Notes: a model not told the origin generated them from the letters alone. 64,000 nt of DNA from Nostoc sp. UHCC 0702 (GCA_017164015.1 CP071065.1:6400091-6464090); one strand, 5' to 3'; positions 19,738-29,337 are shown, counted from the first letter of the stretch. Made by a program: numbers and translations.

Positions 19738-21275
19738 TTCTTGACTTGCTCCTGGGAAGTGGGGGTGACTCCAAAGTTCATACGTACCAAGCCACCAGGC
19801 TCTAAACGCACTAAGCGAGATTGGCTATTGCGTTCGCGGAATTTCCGGTTGGGAGCTAGAGTGTAGCCAGGGACACTAGTGAGGTCTAATACGCCTGTGT
19901 GGCTTCCTGGTAAGACATTGGCTACAGAGAACAAACCATTGGGATCTGTGGTAATACGGTTGCCATCCTCCAGATAAATCACTGCATTGGCAACTCCAGG
20001 CTCACCAGGCTGCTGTTCACCATCAAAGTTTTTATCCACAAACACGCGACCAATGATCGTGCCGCAGTCAGTAACAATACCTGGTCTAATTTTTAACTGG
20101 TGAGTTGCAGGGCCGTCTTTGATGCTAAAACGGTTGTCGGCTCGAAGTGCATTGACGATCGCACTATTGCGGCCAGTACCGCGCTGGGAATCGTTCGTTA
20201 GTTGAGCGGCATAAGCAATATTCAGTACTTTCTCGGTGGGGATATTAATATTTGTGCGGAATATTACCGTATTTCCACTACGTTCAGAGGTAATGGTCAC
20301 TTGTTGACCGTCTAACTCTCCCCGCACAGATTTAGCTAAGAAGTTGAATCCTAAAGGTAAGTTGTCGGTGACAACAACATTGTTCAAATCAGTATCAGCC
20401 AAATTTCTCACCGATAGGCGGTAGATGACCGTATCACCAGGTTCAGCAGTGGCGCGATCGCCTGTTTTGACCAGTTGCACCTGATTTGTTTGACACATAT
20501 TTGTGGTCAATTCAAAGGCTAATAAGTCCAGTCCGACTAATTCCGCATTAGGAACTAAAACAACTGTGCCTCTGACGCTGGTTTCACCTTGGAGACTGAT
20601 TGGCTGGCCATCTAAAGCAGAAGCAACATATTGAATAACACTGTTATCAGTCGTGCCATTATTACCAATAATTTCAATCTTGATCCGCCGTTGCTGGTAG
20701 ATGGAGTTTGCAGGCGGATTGACTACAAAAATGTATGTTTTACCTAGATCGGTTTGACCCTTATTCGGATCGAGTAGGAAGTTATAGACACCAGCCGGAT
20801 TATTGGTAATAAAGTAGGGATTACTATTTTCAATATTTGGCGATCTGCCACCAGGAATATTGTTATTAGGAATATCAGGTAACTCTGTGCGAGTCAGAGA
20901 GGCTAATCGTCCTAATTCTGTTCCTGTGGGGTCGCTAGGGTTAGGTTCGTATACGCCAACTGCAAAACCTGTGTAGTTGGGTAAGACTGTACCCGCACAG
21001 CCTAAAATTCGTCCTATTGGGTCAACTAATGGATTACGATTCTGGTTAAGTTGGCCAGAAACTCCTTGATATTCAGCATCATTAGCAGGATCTGTATAAG
21101 TATAGGTAGCTTGATTAGTAATGTTTAATGTAGATTGACTTTGTTGTGCTTGTGCTGGTATAGGTATATTAATTTGCAAAAAACTTCCCAGCAGAACAGC
21201 TACAGTTAGCCGCTGGCGTAAGCTGCTGCCATAACTCATCTGCTTTCGTTTTTGAGGACGGATCACTGAACTCAT
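19734..21275 (-). CDS. Exported DUF11 plus SdrD-B-like domain protein
   Basis: A signal peptide (LTVAVLLGSFLQINIPIPAQA) leads a 513-residue protein. A DUF11 domain (QLVKTGDRATAEPGDTVIYR; VVTDNLPLGFNFL) lies at about residues 265-375. An SdrD-B/carboxypeptidase-regulatory-like domain (GTIIGRVFVDKNFDGEQQPG) lies at about 400-500. Both are beta-sandwich domains of surface proteins. The ATG at 21275 has AGAGGAG directly against it, so an internal ATG at 21239 may be the real start. The gene overlaps the barrel gene by four bases, suggesting that the two products are made and used together. Confidence 0.8.
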   Translation of the reverse strand: MSSVIRPQKRKQMSYGSSLRQRLTVAVLLGSFLQINIPIPAQAQQSQSTLNITNQATYTYTDPANDAEYQGVSGQLNQNRNPLVDPIGRILGCAGTVLPNYTGFAVGVYEPNPSDPTGTELGRLASLTRTELPDIPNNNIPGGRSPNIENSNPYFITNNPAGVYNFLLDPNKGQTDLGKTYIFVVNPPANSIYQQRRIKIEIIGNNGTTDNSVIQYVASALDGQPISLQGETSVRGTVVLVPNAELVGLDLLAFELTTNMCQTNQVQLVKTGDRATAEPGDTVIYRLSVRNLADTDLNNVVVTDNLPLGFNFLAKSVRGELDGQQVTITSERSGNTVIFRTNINIPTEKVLNIAYAAQLTNDSQRGTGRNSAIVNALRADNRFSIKDGPATHQLKIRPGIVTDCGTIIGRVFVDKNFDGEQQPGEPGVANAVIYLEDGNRITTDPNGLFSVANVLPGSHTGVLDLTSVPGYTLAPNRKFRERNSQSRLVRLEPGGLVRMNFGVTPTSQEQVKK

Positions 21276-21431
21276 CTCCTCTGAATGCCATTTTATTTGT
21301 CAAAAAAGCATTTTTATAAACAGTAAAAATACATAGAGATTGAATTGCCTTCCCCTTTGTTAATAGGGAAGGGCGGATGATGTTTATCTTTGGTGTCGCT
21401 ATAAAAACAGATTTCAGATTGATGGTCTAAA

Positions 21432-21995
21432 TTAGCGCACTTGAGTTTCATAAGTCGCTTTGACTGTCGTCTTTACTGCCACCGCTGGTATCTGTAAGCG
21501 AATGTTAGTGTAAGCACTTGCTGGTGCTGGTTGAGTTTCCACTTTGCCGTTGGGGAGGGTGACTTTAACAGTGGGATTTTCTACAAAACTGCGTCCGCCA
21601 TCGATGCTGTAAGTAATCTTGGCATTGTTAGTTACGCTGGTAGATTTCAGCACGTATACCATTCCTTTGGGAATGGGCTGATTGAGAGTCAGATTCTTAA
21701 CTGGGCGATCGCTGATATTTTCAGCATTCAAGGTATAGCGCAACACATCTTTTGGCTGCACCACAGCTTGACCTTTCAAAGCTTGCCATTTCTGAATTTG
21801 CTTACCCTGCTGATCCTGTGTCACCACTTGCTTTTCTGCTTCTAGACGTAGCTGTATTTGTGGTTGACTTTTGATATTCTGGGCAGTTGCGCTTCCAGAC
21901 TGCCATAAAGAAGCCAATCCCGGCATTTGGCTGATTAATGGAACTGTAGCAATTAAAGCGATCGCTCCCACACCTGCAATATAAACACTCTTCAT
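21432..21995 (-). CDS. Small exported DUF11-like protein
   Basis: The 187-residue protein has a signal or anchor segment (MKSVYIAGVGAIALIATVPLIS) and a single DUF11-type beta domain (LRYTLNAENISDRPVKNLTLNQPIPKG, split here only by reading). It ends KATYETQVR. I chose the ATG at 21995 because AGAGG sits nine bases upstream; an ATG at 22034 would add 13 residues without support. It sits between the two larger DUF11 proteins of the cluster, 156 bases upstream of the next gene. Confidence 0.75.
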   Translation of the reverse strand: MKSVYIAGVGAIALIATVPLISQMPGLASLWQSGSATAQNIKSQPQIQLRLEAEKQVVTQDQQGKQIQKWQALKGQAVVQPKDVLRYTLNAENISDRPVKNLTLNQPIPKGMVYVLKSTSVTNNAKITYSIDGGRSFVENPTVKVTLPNGKVETQPAPASAYTNIRLQIPAVAVKTTVKATYETQVR

Positions 21996-22128
21996 CTGAT
22001 TACCTCTAGAAATTTCCAAAATTTTGCTTTTCAATTGCGGAAACTACTTAAACTAATTGAAAAAATAATTGCCGCAATTACAGTACTCAAAAGCTTATTG
22101 ATTTCCTCTTTCACAATCGAAAATGGTA

Positions 22129-24729
22129 TTAATTCACCTTGCGTCGGAAGGTAAATGTTCTTTGCTCACCTGGTGTAACTTTGCTAGTAACAGTGTCTAC
22201 ATACTTAGTGACATCAGTGGTTACTGTGGTTCCGGTTTGGTCAATGCCCGAAATGTTAGCTGGGTTATTACCGCTGTAGAATTGGATGGTTGCAGTCCCA
22301 GAATCCTTAGCTGAACCTACGACATTGCTGGTATCAATTTGACCATTTTTATCGTTGTCTAGCGCCCAATTGTTAGTACCAGCAGGAGTATCATCAAAGG
22401 TTGTGCCATCTTCAGTAATTACAACCTTGTCAGCATTCAAAATCACGTTACCGCTGCCGGCTTGAGGATCAGAAATATTTTTGTACCGAATTTGATACTC
22501 AATAATATTTCCAGGTGCAGGTGTTCTTGGTACATCAGCAACGCTGGCATTTGGGTCGATACCATTGGTAGCTGGTGTAGACTCAAAGTCATCTTGACCT
22601 GTACCAACTGCTGGCCCAGTTCCTGGTAGCACTCGTGACAGTTTCACCAGTTTTAAATAGCCAGTGTAGACGCGATCGATAGTGAGGTTTTCACTATCAG
22701 AGATATTATCTGCATTTGTATCAATCGAGGCTTTGATATAAACTGGGTAGCCAAATTCTTTATCGCCTGGATAGTCTGGGATGGTATCGGTTGACAGGGA
22801 TGTGTTAGTTGGCAGATCAATTTCCACACCATAATTGATAGTTGCACCAGCAGCAACGTTGGGGATAGTAATCGGTGTACTGGCGGTTGCAAAGGTTCCT
22901 GTTCCTTGATTGTAGGTATAGACAGCAGACTGACCACCATAAGTAACGGTTACTTTAGTCCCATCCGGTAAATCTTTGAGATTGGCTGGTGGAATTGGCG
23001 TTAGTGTGAGAGTACCAGCGCTAGTGCCATTGTTTTTAATTGTGTTAGTGAATCCAACGGCTGCTGGATCAATTTTCGTACCAGGCAATGTTCCAGCGGG
23101 AATCAAAGAAGATTTGTTGGTGAAGTCATCGTTGGTTTGACCTGATGGCCCAACAGCATCTGGTGCATTCTGCGGCCCGTTGAGTATCGCTGAATTAACA
23201 GGTGTTTCTAACTTGAAAATGTTTGCCTCACCGCTTGGGCCAGTACCACTGTTGTTGTTGCTATTGTCTGTTCCTGTTTCCGGGGATGTTGGGTTATCAA
23301 TAAAGCCGTCATCAACACTGGTAGGCGGTAGAGTATCGGGAACACCATCACCAGGGGTGTTGCTATCTGTACCTGGAGGAGGTGTCATACTACCTGGAGA
23401 GCCATCGTAGTTGCTGGGATTTTGATCACCAGATTCGTCATATACTGGGGCGTTAGTACCAGGAGTTTGACCAAACAATTGAGCTATGTTAGCAACGGTC
23501 AAGGGTGAAGTTGCAGTTGATTCAATGGCTAGCTGAATCGAGAAGCCACTGACTGTAGCACCAGGAGCAATGGAACTAATTGAAGATGGCTGATTAATAA
23601 AACCAACGCGGGTGATACCTGGGAGAGTGTCAGCACCTTTTAAGGGGAAGGTTTTCCAATTGGCTGTATTGGCATCAGTCGTAATCCCATCGGTAGTATA
23701 CACTGCTTGCCATCCAGCAGGTGGAGTTGGTGCAACTGCTAAATCTGTACCCGCAGGAATCGCATCAGAAACCAAGATGTAAGTACCAGCCGCACCATCA
23801 ACCTTGATGCTGGTACCCACTAGTGGTGCTGGAGTAATTCCTTGTCCTGTTGGGTCATTGGACTCCACCCGTACACTCAAATCATAGGTGAGTTTATCAT
23901 CTGTAATTTGGGGTGTCCCAGCATTGCTGTAAGTACTGCGTGTTTTGAGAATTGTGGCTAAGGTATAATTCTTGAGGGTGGAACCAACCTTAATTTGCTG
24001 CGTGGCGCTGGCTTCTCGCGTACCGTTGACGGGTGAACCAGCTACTTCACCAGCAACACTACCATCAGAGTTATCTACAGTGTAAACGTCACCACCATCG
24101 GGAGTTCGCAGTTGGTTTTGAGCATTACCAGGAGTATTACCAAGGGTAACGGTAATTACGTCGTTGGTATTAGCGCCAGCCTGGACGGTGACAGGTACAC
24201 GCACTAATACAGTACCACCAGGGGAAACCGAGGGTGTTAAGACTTCAGTGCTAGTGATATCTTGCCAGGTTTTACCACCGTCGGTGCTGTATTGCAAGTT
24301 ATTCAGAGTACCATCAGGCAATGTACCAGACACTGTACCCGGCCCAGTTGTTGTAGCTAAGTTAGGAATGCGGAATTGGGTGGGGTCGTTACCTACGTTT
24401 GTTAGAGTGTAGGTATAAATGAGTAAATCGCCAATTCCAACAGTTCCACCGTTACGATCTTCCACACCAGATGCCGAGACAGTGATACCAGCGACCTCTG
24501 CTACAGTCACAACGACCGTATTAGATGTACTATTTATTGTTGTTCCGGGACTGTTGGGATCTTCGTAGGTCGCAGTCGCCGTGTTGCTAATGGATTGACC
24601 AGCAGTTGTGCCATCAGCTAATACAGGTGCTACAAGTTGGAAAATTCCATTCGCTAATAATGCTGTTGTCACTAAAGAATGGTAAAATTTATGCCGTTTT
24701 TTTTTGCCAAATTGCTGCGAAAATTTCAT
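22129..24729 (-). CDS. Large exported DUF11-repeat protein
   Basis: First gene of the surface cluster. After a basic start (KFSQQFGKKKRHKF) and a hydrophobic segment ending VAPVLADG, the ~866-residue chain is built of DUF11-like beta domains (SISNTATATYEDP; VGIGDLLIYTYTLTNVGNDP; PGNIIEYQIRYKNISDP). Between them is a Pro/Gly/Thr/Asp-rich linker near the middle. An ATG at 24777 would extend it by 16 residues; the one used here gives the better signal peptide, but neither has a clear ribosome-binding site. It ends FTFRRKVN, similar in style to two other cluster proteins. Surface or periplasmic location is inferred. Confidence 0.78.
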   Translation of the reverse strand: MKFSQQFGKKKRHKFYHSLVTTALLANGIFQLVAPVLADGTTAGQSISNTATATYEDPNSPGTTINSTSNTVVVTVAEVAGITVSASGVEDRNGGTVGIGDLLIYTYTLTNVGNDPTQFRIPNLATTTGPGTVSGTLPDGTLNNLQYSTDGGKTWQDITSTEVLTPSVSPGGTVLVRVPVTVQAGANTNDVITVTLGNTPGNAQNQLRTPDGGDVYTVDNSDGSVAGEVAGSPVNGTREASATQQIKVGSTLKNYTLATILKTRSTYSNAGTPQITDDKLTYDLSVRVESNDPTGQGITPAPLVGTSIKVDGAAGTYILVSDAIPAGTDLAVAPTPPAGWQAVYTTDGITTDANTANWKTFPLKGADTLPGITRVGFINQPSSISSIAPGATVSGFSIQLAIESTATSPLTVANIAQLFGQTPGTNAPVYDESGDQNPSNYDGSPGSMTPPPGTDSNTPGDGVPDTLPPTSVDDGFIDNPTSPETGTDNSNNNSGTGPSGEANIFKLETPVNSAILNGPQNAPDAVGPSGQTNDDFTNKSSLIPAGTLPGTKIDPAAVGFTNTIKNNGTSAGTLTLTPIPPANLKDLPDGTKVTVTYGGQSAVYTYNQGTGTFATASTPITIPNVAAGATINYGVEIDLPTNTSLSTDTIPDYPGDKEFGYPVYIKASIDTNADNISDSENLTIDRVYTGYLKLVKLSRVLPGTGPAVGTGQDDFESTPATNGIDPNASVADVPRTPAPGNIIEYQIRYKNISDPQAGSGNVILNADKVVITEDGTTFDDTPAGTNNWALDNDKNGQIDTSNVVGSAKDSGTATIQFYSGNNPANISGIDQTGTTVTTDVTKYVDTVTSKVTPGEQRTFTFRRKVN

Positions 24730-25249
24730 CGAATTAGTGTAATTAATCAGTAGATTTTTTCCTGGAATAAAATGCATAATCTGCCTGAGGCCTCAAACCC
24801 AAACTTGAGTTTGCAGACATTCAGACACAAAAATATTATTTCGGAGCAATAATTACTGCTTCAACCTGTCAATATCTAGCTTTTGTACGTAGTCATAGCA
24901 GTACGCAATTTCTGATTGCGCCCTTTTAAATTAGATTCCAGAGTCTTTGGTTATTAACCTTCAACTTGTGATTTTTACAAATTAGGAATCTAATAGTAGA
25001 ACCTTAAAACGAAGATCATCGAATTTGAAACAGTTTAATTACTGGTATTAAAATAAAAGTGACTTTATAAAAAAACGTAATATTGCGTAGAGAGCTAGCC
25101 ATTTTATTTAAAAACATCTTATAGATGATACCCAAGCTGAGTAATTACACATGCATAAGTTATTAGTATTAATTATGCTTTTAAGTGCGTAAAGTAATAA
25201 TTGTTAACTGAATTTTCACGTACTGACCTATATGTCCCTCCAGAATTTT
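24730..25249. other. AT-rich divergent intergenic region
   Basis: About 500 bases separate the divergently read surface cluster and thrC. It must hold both promoters. No repeat array or RNA was recognised; the one notable structure is the palindrome at 25250-25292. Confidence 0.5.
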
Positions 25250-25292
25250 TAGTCAAACATACCCGACAAAATTAGTCGGGTATGTTTGACTA
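25250..25292. promoter_or_regulatory. Perfect 18-bp inverted repeat upstream of thrC
   Basis: TAGTCAAACATACCCGAC (25250-25267) pairs without mismatch with its complement at 25275-25292 across the loop AAAATTA. It ends 61 bases before the thrC start. It may be an operator, an attenuator-like hairpin in the thrC leader, or the end of a transcript from the left. No T-run follows directly, so a simple terminator is less likely. Confidence 0.6.
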
Positions 25293-25353
25293 GTAATTTT
25301 ACTCGTGTTACTATGCGAGCGACAGTTGACGGACAAACAGGGAAAGTAGATCT

Positions 25354-26658
25354 ATGACTCAGGCAACAACTACACATCCGCTCTTCAGCACCGCCACCTT
25401 TAAGTCCTTGAAGTGTAAGGAATGTGGTGCAGAATATGAACTCAATGCCAGCAATGTCTGTGAGTTATGTTTTGGGCCTTTAGAAGTCAAGTATGACTAC
25501 AGCGCTCTACGTCTGTCCGTCACCCGTGAAAAAATTCAAGCTGGGCCAAATTCCATTTGGCGCTACCGTCCCTTTTTGCCCGTTGCAACTGACAATGTAA
25601 TAGATGTGGGAACTGGGATGACTCCCCTGGTTCGTTCCCACCGCCTCGCACGTCGCCTAGGTTTAAACAAACTTTATATTAAAAATGATGCTGTCAACAT
25701 GCCCACCCTTAGCTTTAAAGATCGGGTGGTGTCAGTTGCTCTTAGCCGTGCGCGGGAATTGGGTTTTACTACTGTTTCCTGCGCTAGCACCGGAAACTTG
25801 GCTAATTCTACAGCAGCGATCGCAGCCCACGCCGGTTTAGATTGCTGTGTGTTCATCCCCGCTGACTTGGAAGCAGGTAAAGTTTTAGGCAGCCTCATCT
25901 ACAGCCCTACCCTCATGGCAGTTAAGGGTAACTACGATCAAGTGAATCGCCTCTGTTCAGAAGTTGCTAATACACATGGTTGGGGTTTTGTCAATATTAA
26001 TTTGCGCCCCTACTATTCTGAAGGTTCCAAAACTCTGGGCTTTGAAGTGGCTGAACAACTGGGTTGGCAACTACCAGACCATATCGTTGCTCCTCTGGCT
26101 TCAGGTTCGCTATTTACAAAAATTTACAAAGGATTCCAAGAATTTGTCGAAGTCGGTTTAGTGGAAGGCAAGGATGTGCGTTTCAGTGGCGCTCAAGCTG
26201 AAGGTTGTTCCCCCATCGCCGAAGCATTTAAACTTGACCGCGACTTCATTAAGCCAGTCAAACCGAATACAATTGCTAAATCACTGGCGATAGGCAACCC
26301 AGCAGATGGAATTTACGCAGTTGAAATCGCTAAAAAAACTGGCGGTAATATTGAATCAGTCAACGACGCAGAAATTATTGAAGGAATCAAGCTGCTAGCG
26401 GAAACCGAAGGCATCTTTACAGAAACAGCTGGTGGTACAACTATTGCCGTGCTGAAAAAATTGGTAGAAGCTGGCAAAATTGATCCAGATGAGACTACCG
26501 TGGTTTACATCACTGGCAATGGTTTGAAAACCCAAGAAGCAGTACAAGGCTATGTTGGTGAACCTTTGACTATTGATGCTAAACTAGATAGTTTTGAGCG
26601 GGCCTTAGAGCGATCGCGTACACTAGATCGCTTGGAATGGCAGCAAGTCCTCGTTTAG
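25354..26658 (+). CDS. thrC: Threonine synthase
   Basis: ThrC converts O-phosphohomoserine to threonine with PLP. The 434-residue protein has an N-terminal zinc-ribbon-like segment (Cys21, Cys24, Cys36, Cys39). The PLP lysine is Lys122 in LSFKDR, followed by CASTGNLANSTAA. GGAAAG upstream of the ATG serves as ribosome-binding site. The MoaD/ThiS-like gene follows after 123 bases on the same strand, a pairing I know from other cyanobacteria and one that recalls cysteine synthase with its carrier CysO in mycobacteria. Threonine aldolase lies 2.7 kb downstream beyond an insertion sequence. Confidence 0.95.
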   Translation: MTQATTTHPLFSTATFKSLKCKECGAEYELNASNVCELCFGPLEVKYDYSALRLSVTREKIQAGPNSIWRYRPFLPVATDNVIDVGTGMTPLVRSHRLARRLGLNKLYIKNDAVNMPTLSFKDRVVSVALSRARELGFTTVSCASTGNLANSTAAIAAHAGLDCCVFIPADLEAGKVLGSLIYSPTLMAVKGNYDQVNRLCSEVANTHGWGFVNINLRPYYSEGSKTLGFEVAEQLGWQLPDHIVAPLASGSLFTKIYKGFQEFVEVGLVEGKDVRFSGAQAEGCSPIAEAFKLDRDFIKPVKPNTIAKSLAIGNPADGIYAVEIAKKTGGNIESVNDAEIIEGIKLLAETEGIFTETAGGTTIAVLKKLVEAGKIDPDETTVVYITGNGLKTQEAVQGYVGEPLTIDAKLDSFERALERSRTLDRLEWQQVLV

Positions 26659-26781
26659 TTAGGAGTTATGAGTTTTATTCCTAACTCCTCAACGCCAGTT
26701 TAAGGAACCAGGCGAACCCCTGCACCTAACTGGCTCCTCTTAACTTCATTGCGAACTCTTCACTATTAACTTTTTTCTCCT

Positions 26782-27057
26782 ATGGCTGTAAAAGTTTTAG
26801 TTCCTACCCCACTTCAAAAATTTACTAATAACCAAGCTACACTAGAATCTAGTGGTAGTAACATTGCTGAACTTTTAGACTCGTTAGAAAAAAGCTTTCC
26901 TGGTATTAAAGCGAGTCTGTGTGATGATTCGGGAAAGCCACGCCGTTTTCTGAATTTGTACGTCAACAGCGAAGATATCCGCTTTTTGGATGGCACAGAT
27001 ACAACCTTGAAAGACGGCGATGAAGTCAGTATTGTGCCTGCTGTTGCTGGGGGCTGA
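26782..27057 (+). CDS. MoaD/ThiS-family sulfur-carrier protein, CysO-like
   Basis: A 91-residue ubiquitin-fold protein opening AVKVLVPTPLQKFTNN and ending DEVSIVPAVAGG. The terminal Gly-Gly can be adenylated and thiocarboxylated. The opening VLVPTPLQ and the link to a PLP enzyme gene are typical of the CysO-like group used for cysteine synthesis in actinobacteria. The window also encodes a JAMM peptidase (57290) and a ThiF-rhodanese protein (59781), the other two partners of that pathway. Carrier function is likely; the precise acceptor is not shown. Confidence 0.82.
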   Translation: MAVKVLVPTPLQKFTNNQATLESSGSNIAELLDSLEKSFPGIKASLCDDSGKPRRFLNLYVNSEDIRFLDGTDTTLKDGDEVSIVPAVAGG

Positions 27058-27106
27058 TATAGAACACACTGAATATTGAGCAGATAAATCTTCAAAGCTT
27101 GCCATT

Positions 27107-27346
27107 AGGGGCGCGCCATTGTCCATACGTGTCAACTTAAGCTAGAAATAGCTTAACTGTTCGCTTCCTTACCCGCCTGTGAATAAATTCCCAGGCTAAT
27201 AGCTAAAGTCTACTGAAGTAGACTAAAGATTTTTGGGGATATTCAGTCATCTATTAGATGACTTTAGCTATTAGCAAGGAACTTAAGTTCCTTGCGGGAC
27301 ATCACTGTTACGTTAAGTTGACACCAATGGCCATTGTCGCGTCCCT
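27107..27346. mobile_element. MITE-like element with ~35-bp imperfect terminal inverted repeats
   Basis: The left end AGGGGCGCGCCATTGTCC...GTGTCAACTTAAG (27107-27142) is matched in inverse orientation by CGTTAAGTTGACACCAATGG...GCGTCCCT (27311-27346). Inside are nested palindromes: AGTCTACTGAAGTAGACT, GTCATCTATTAGATGAC and AAGGAACTTAAGTTCCTT. There is no open frame. The 240-base size and structure fit a non-autonomous transposable element. Confidence 0.7.
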
Positions 27347-27540
27347 ATGTTTTTGCACTGATTTTGGTATTGACAGTCGCAGACTCAAGTGATATAGCTA
27401 CAAAAACAGCTTTTAAAGACTTACATATAAATCATTGGTAACTAATTTACATAGTTAAACATGAAAATTAGTCAAAAACCATGAGTAGAGCAAACTCATA
27501 TAATAACGTTGAGATAAGCTTTTCAATGCTGTATCACTAT

Positions 27541-28845
27541 CAGGACTTACGCAACTGGCACAGGCGATCGCTAAAATTGAGTACAGATGTATTGAATAAT
27601 GGACGCAACTGGCACAGGCGATCGCATTTCTACAAGACATATGTACTAGCAAAGATGAGCTTACTAACAAGGGGCTTGCGAAAATTAGTTAAAGTCGTGT
27701 CTCTGTGTGAAGCCTTGTTCAAATTATGAGAAAATAGAGTTAAGGATTCATAAAATAAACCTTGTATTTTATGAGATTTACTAAACTTAACTATTGCCAA
27801 TACTTGTTGAGCAGTCAGATTAATTATACAGTCACGAATTTGGCAGAGCATTTAGATCAGATCAGTCATGATAAAATTAACCGTTATCTCAAAAATGAAA
27901 AGTTAACACCTCGTTTGCTTTGGGATAATGTTAAAGATATCGTCCAAGTGAGTGATACTGCATATCTAGTTTTTGATGACACGGTGCTGGATAAACGATA
28001 CGCCACAGAAATAGAGACAAGTAAACGACAATATAGTGGCAACCAACATGGTGTAATCCAGGGTATCGGCTTAATAAATTGTATATATGTCAATCATGAA
28101 GAAGGAAAATTTTGGGTGGTTGACTATCGTATTTATGACCCAGACTCAGATGGTAAAACTAAAATAGACCATGTAACAGAAATGCTGCAAAACCTTGTAT
28201 ATCATAAGGTTTTACCATTCCAAGCTGTGTTAATGGACAGTTGGTATGCCACAAATAAATTAATGTTATACATTGATGGCTTAGGAAAATATTATTATTG
28301 TCCTTTGAAACGTAATCGACTTGTAGATGATACTAATTGTCTTGAAAATTATAAAAGGATTGAATCATTATCTTGGAATGAGGAGGAGTTGATATCAGGT
28401 AAAATAATAAAAATAAAAAAGTTTCCTCAAGCTAAAAAAGTGAAACTATTCCGAGTAACTGTCTCGACCGACAGAACGGATTTTATCGCTACAAACGATT
28501 TATCTCAAGATTCTACGGATGTTGTACAAAAAGTGTGTAAGGTTCGATGGAAAATTGAAGAGTTTCACCGCGAATTAAAGCAATTGACTGGCATTGAATC
28601 ATGTCAATGCCGTAAGGGTCGTATTCAAAGAAATCATATCGCCTGCGCTATTTTAGTCTGGCTTCGGCTCAAAAATTTAGCTTATATAACTGGTCAAACA
28701 ATTTATCAAATTAAGCATGGACTACTATCTAATTATTTAGTTCAGCAACTAAAACGTCCGGCTGTTCCTATGTTTATCGCGTAGTTGTTTAGGCGCACGG
28801 CGCGGTTACACCGCACCATTGCTTGTGACAGTTGCGTAAGTCCTG
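27541..28845 (+). mobile_element. Insertion sequence with DDE transposase and 5-bp target duplication
   Basis: The element begins CAGGACTTACGCAACTG and ends with the exact complement, CAGTTGCGTAAGTCCTG. It is flanked on both sides by ACTAT (27536-27540 and 28846-28850), a 5-bp target-site duplication. Total length is 1305 bases. It carries one intact transposase gene. A second partial left-end copy (GGACGCAACTGGCACAGGCG) lies at 27601, 60 bases inside. Intact ends, duplication and frame point to a recent insertion. Confidence 0.92.
27771..28784 (+). CDS. DDE transposase (IS4/IS701-like)
   Basis: A 337-residue transposase. The catalytic acids are visible as Asp in VFDDTVLDK, Asp in VLMDSWYAT and Glu in RWKIEEFHRELKQ, followed by ESCQCRKGRIQRNHI, the end of the RNase H-like domain in the IS4 superfamily. 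The ATG at 27771 is used; a TTG at 27762 would add three residues. The gene fills most of the element bounded by the inverted repeats at 27541 and 28845. The exact IS family is not certain: the sequence recalls IS701-type proteins, yet the 5-bp duplication differs from what I know for IS701. Confidence 0.9.
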   Translation: MRFTKLNYCQYLLSSQINYTVTNLAEHLDQISHDKINRYLKNEKLTPRLLWDNVKDIVQVSDTAYLVFDDTVLDKRYATEIETSKRQYSGNQHGVIQGIGLINCIYVNHEEGKFWVVDYRIYDPDSDGKTKIDHVTEMLQNLVYHKVLPFQAVLMDSWYATNKLMLYIDGLGKYYYCPLKRNRLVDDTNCLENYKRIESLSWNEEELISGKIIKIKKFPQAKKVKLFRVTVSTDRTDFIATNDLSQDSTDVVQKVCKVRWKIEEFHRELKQLTGIESCQCRKGRIQRNHIACAILVWLRLKNLAYITGQTIYQIKHGLLSNYLVQQLKRPAVPMFIA

Positions 28846-28850
28846 ACTAT

Positions 28851-29337
28851 GTTTTTTGGGTAAAATCTCTACTTCGTGATTCTGGGCGTTACGGCTGTTA
28901 TCTCAGCTACCGTTGCTTTTGCAGCTTGGCAGCAACGCTCTATTTGTTCGGCTAGCAAGCCTTTTATAGCGATGCGTTATATGCCGCTAAATTAGATGGA
29001 CGCAACTGTATCAAGTGTGTGCAATCTAATCAATGAGATACAGTAATTCTAATTTTGAAAAAGGGACTGAGACGTGGTTATGACACAACTCTCACGCCTG
29101 AAGCCTGTTTGTTTTCAACTCAGCGTTCCTGGGTCGTTTTTTGCTGCTTAGTCTAAACTCCAGTGTTAAATAAAAAATATCTCATTGTAATTGTTAGTTA
29201 CTGACAGCTAACAGCCATCAGCCATCAGTTATCAGTACTTTTTTTTCTAGCTTTCCCTAAAAACACCTTCGTATCATTGGTGTTACCTTGAAGTAGGCAG
29301 CAGTTCCAATATTATGAACTGATATTTTGTCAATTGA
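28851..29337. other. Gene-free spacer right of the insertion sequence
   Basis: About 490 bases without a supportable gene. The stretch contains AACAGCCATCAGCCATCAG-type short repeats near 29210-29238. Restoring the pre-insertion sequence joins two short frames but gives no recognisable protein. Confidence 0.5.

Noticed and set aside
27481..28960. Gene interrupted by the insertion sequence
   Set aside because: Rejoining the flanks at ACTAT gives only a ~54-codon frame with no recognisable protein.
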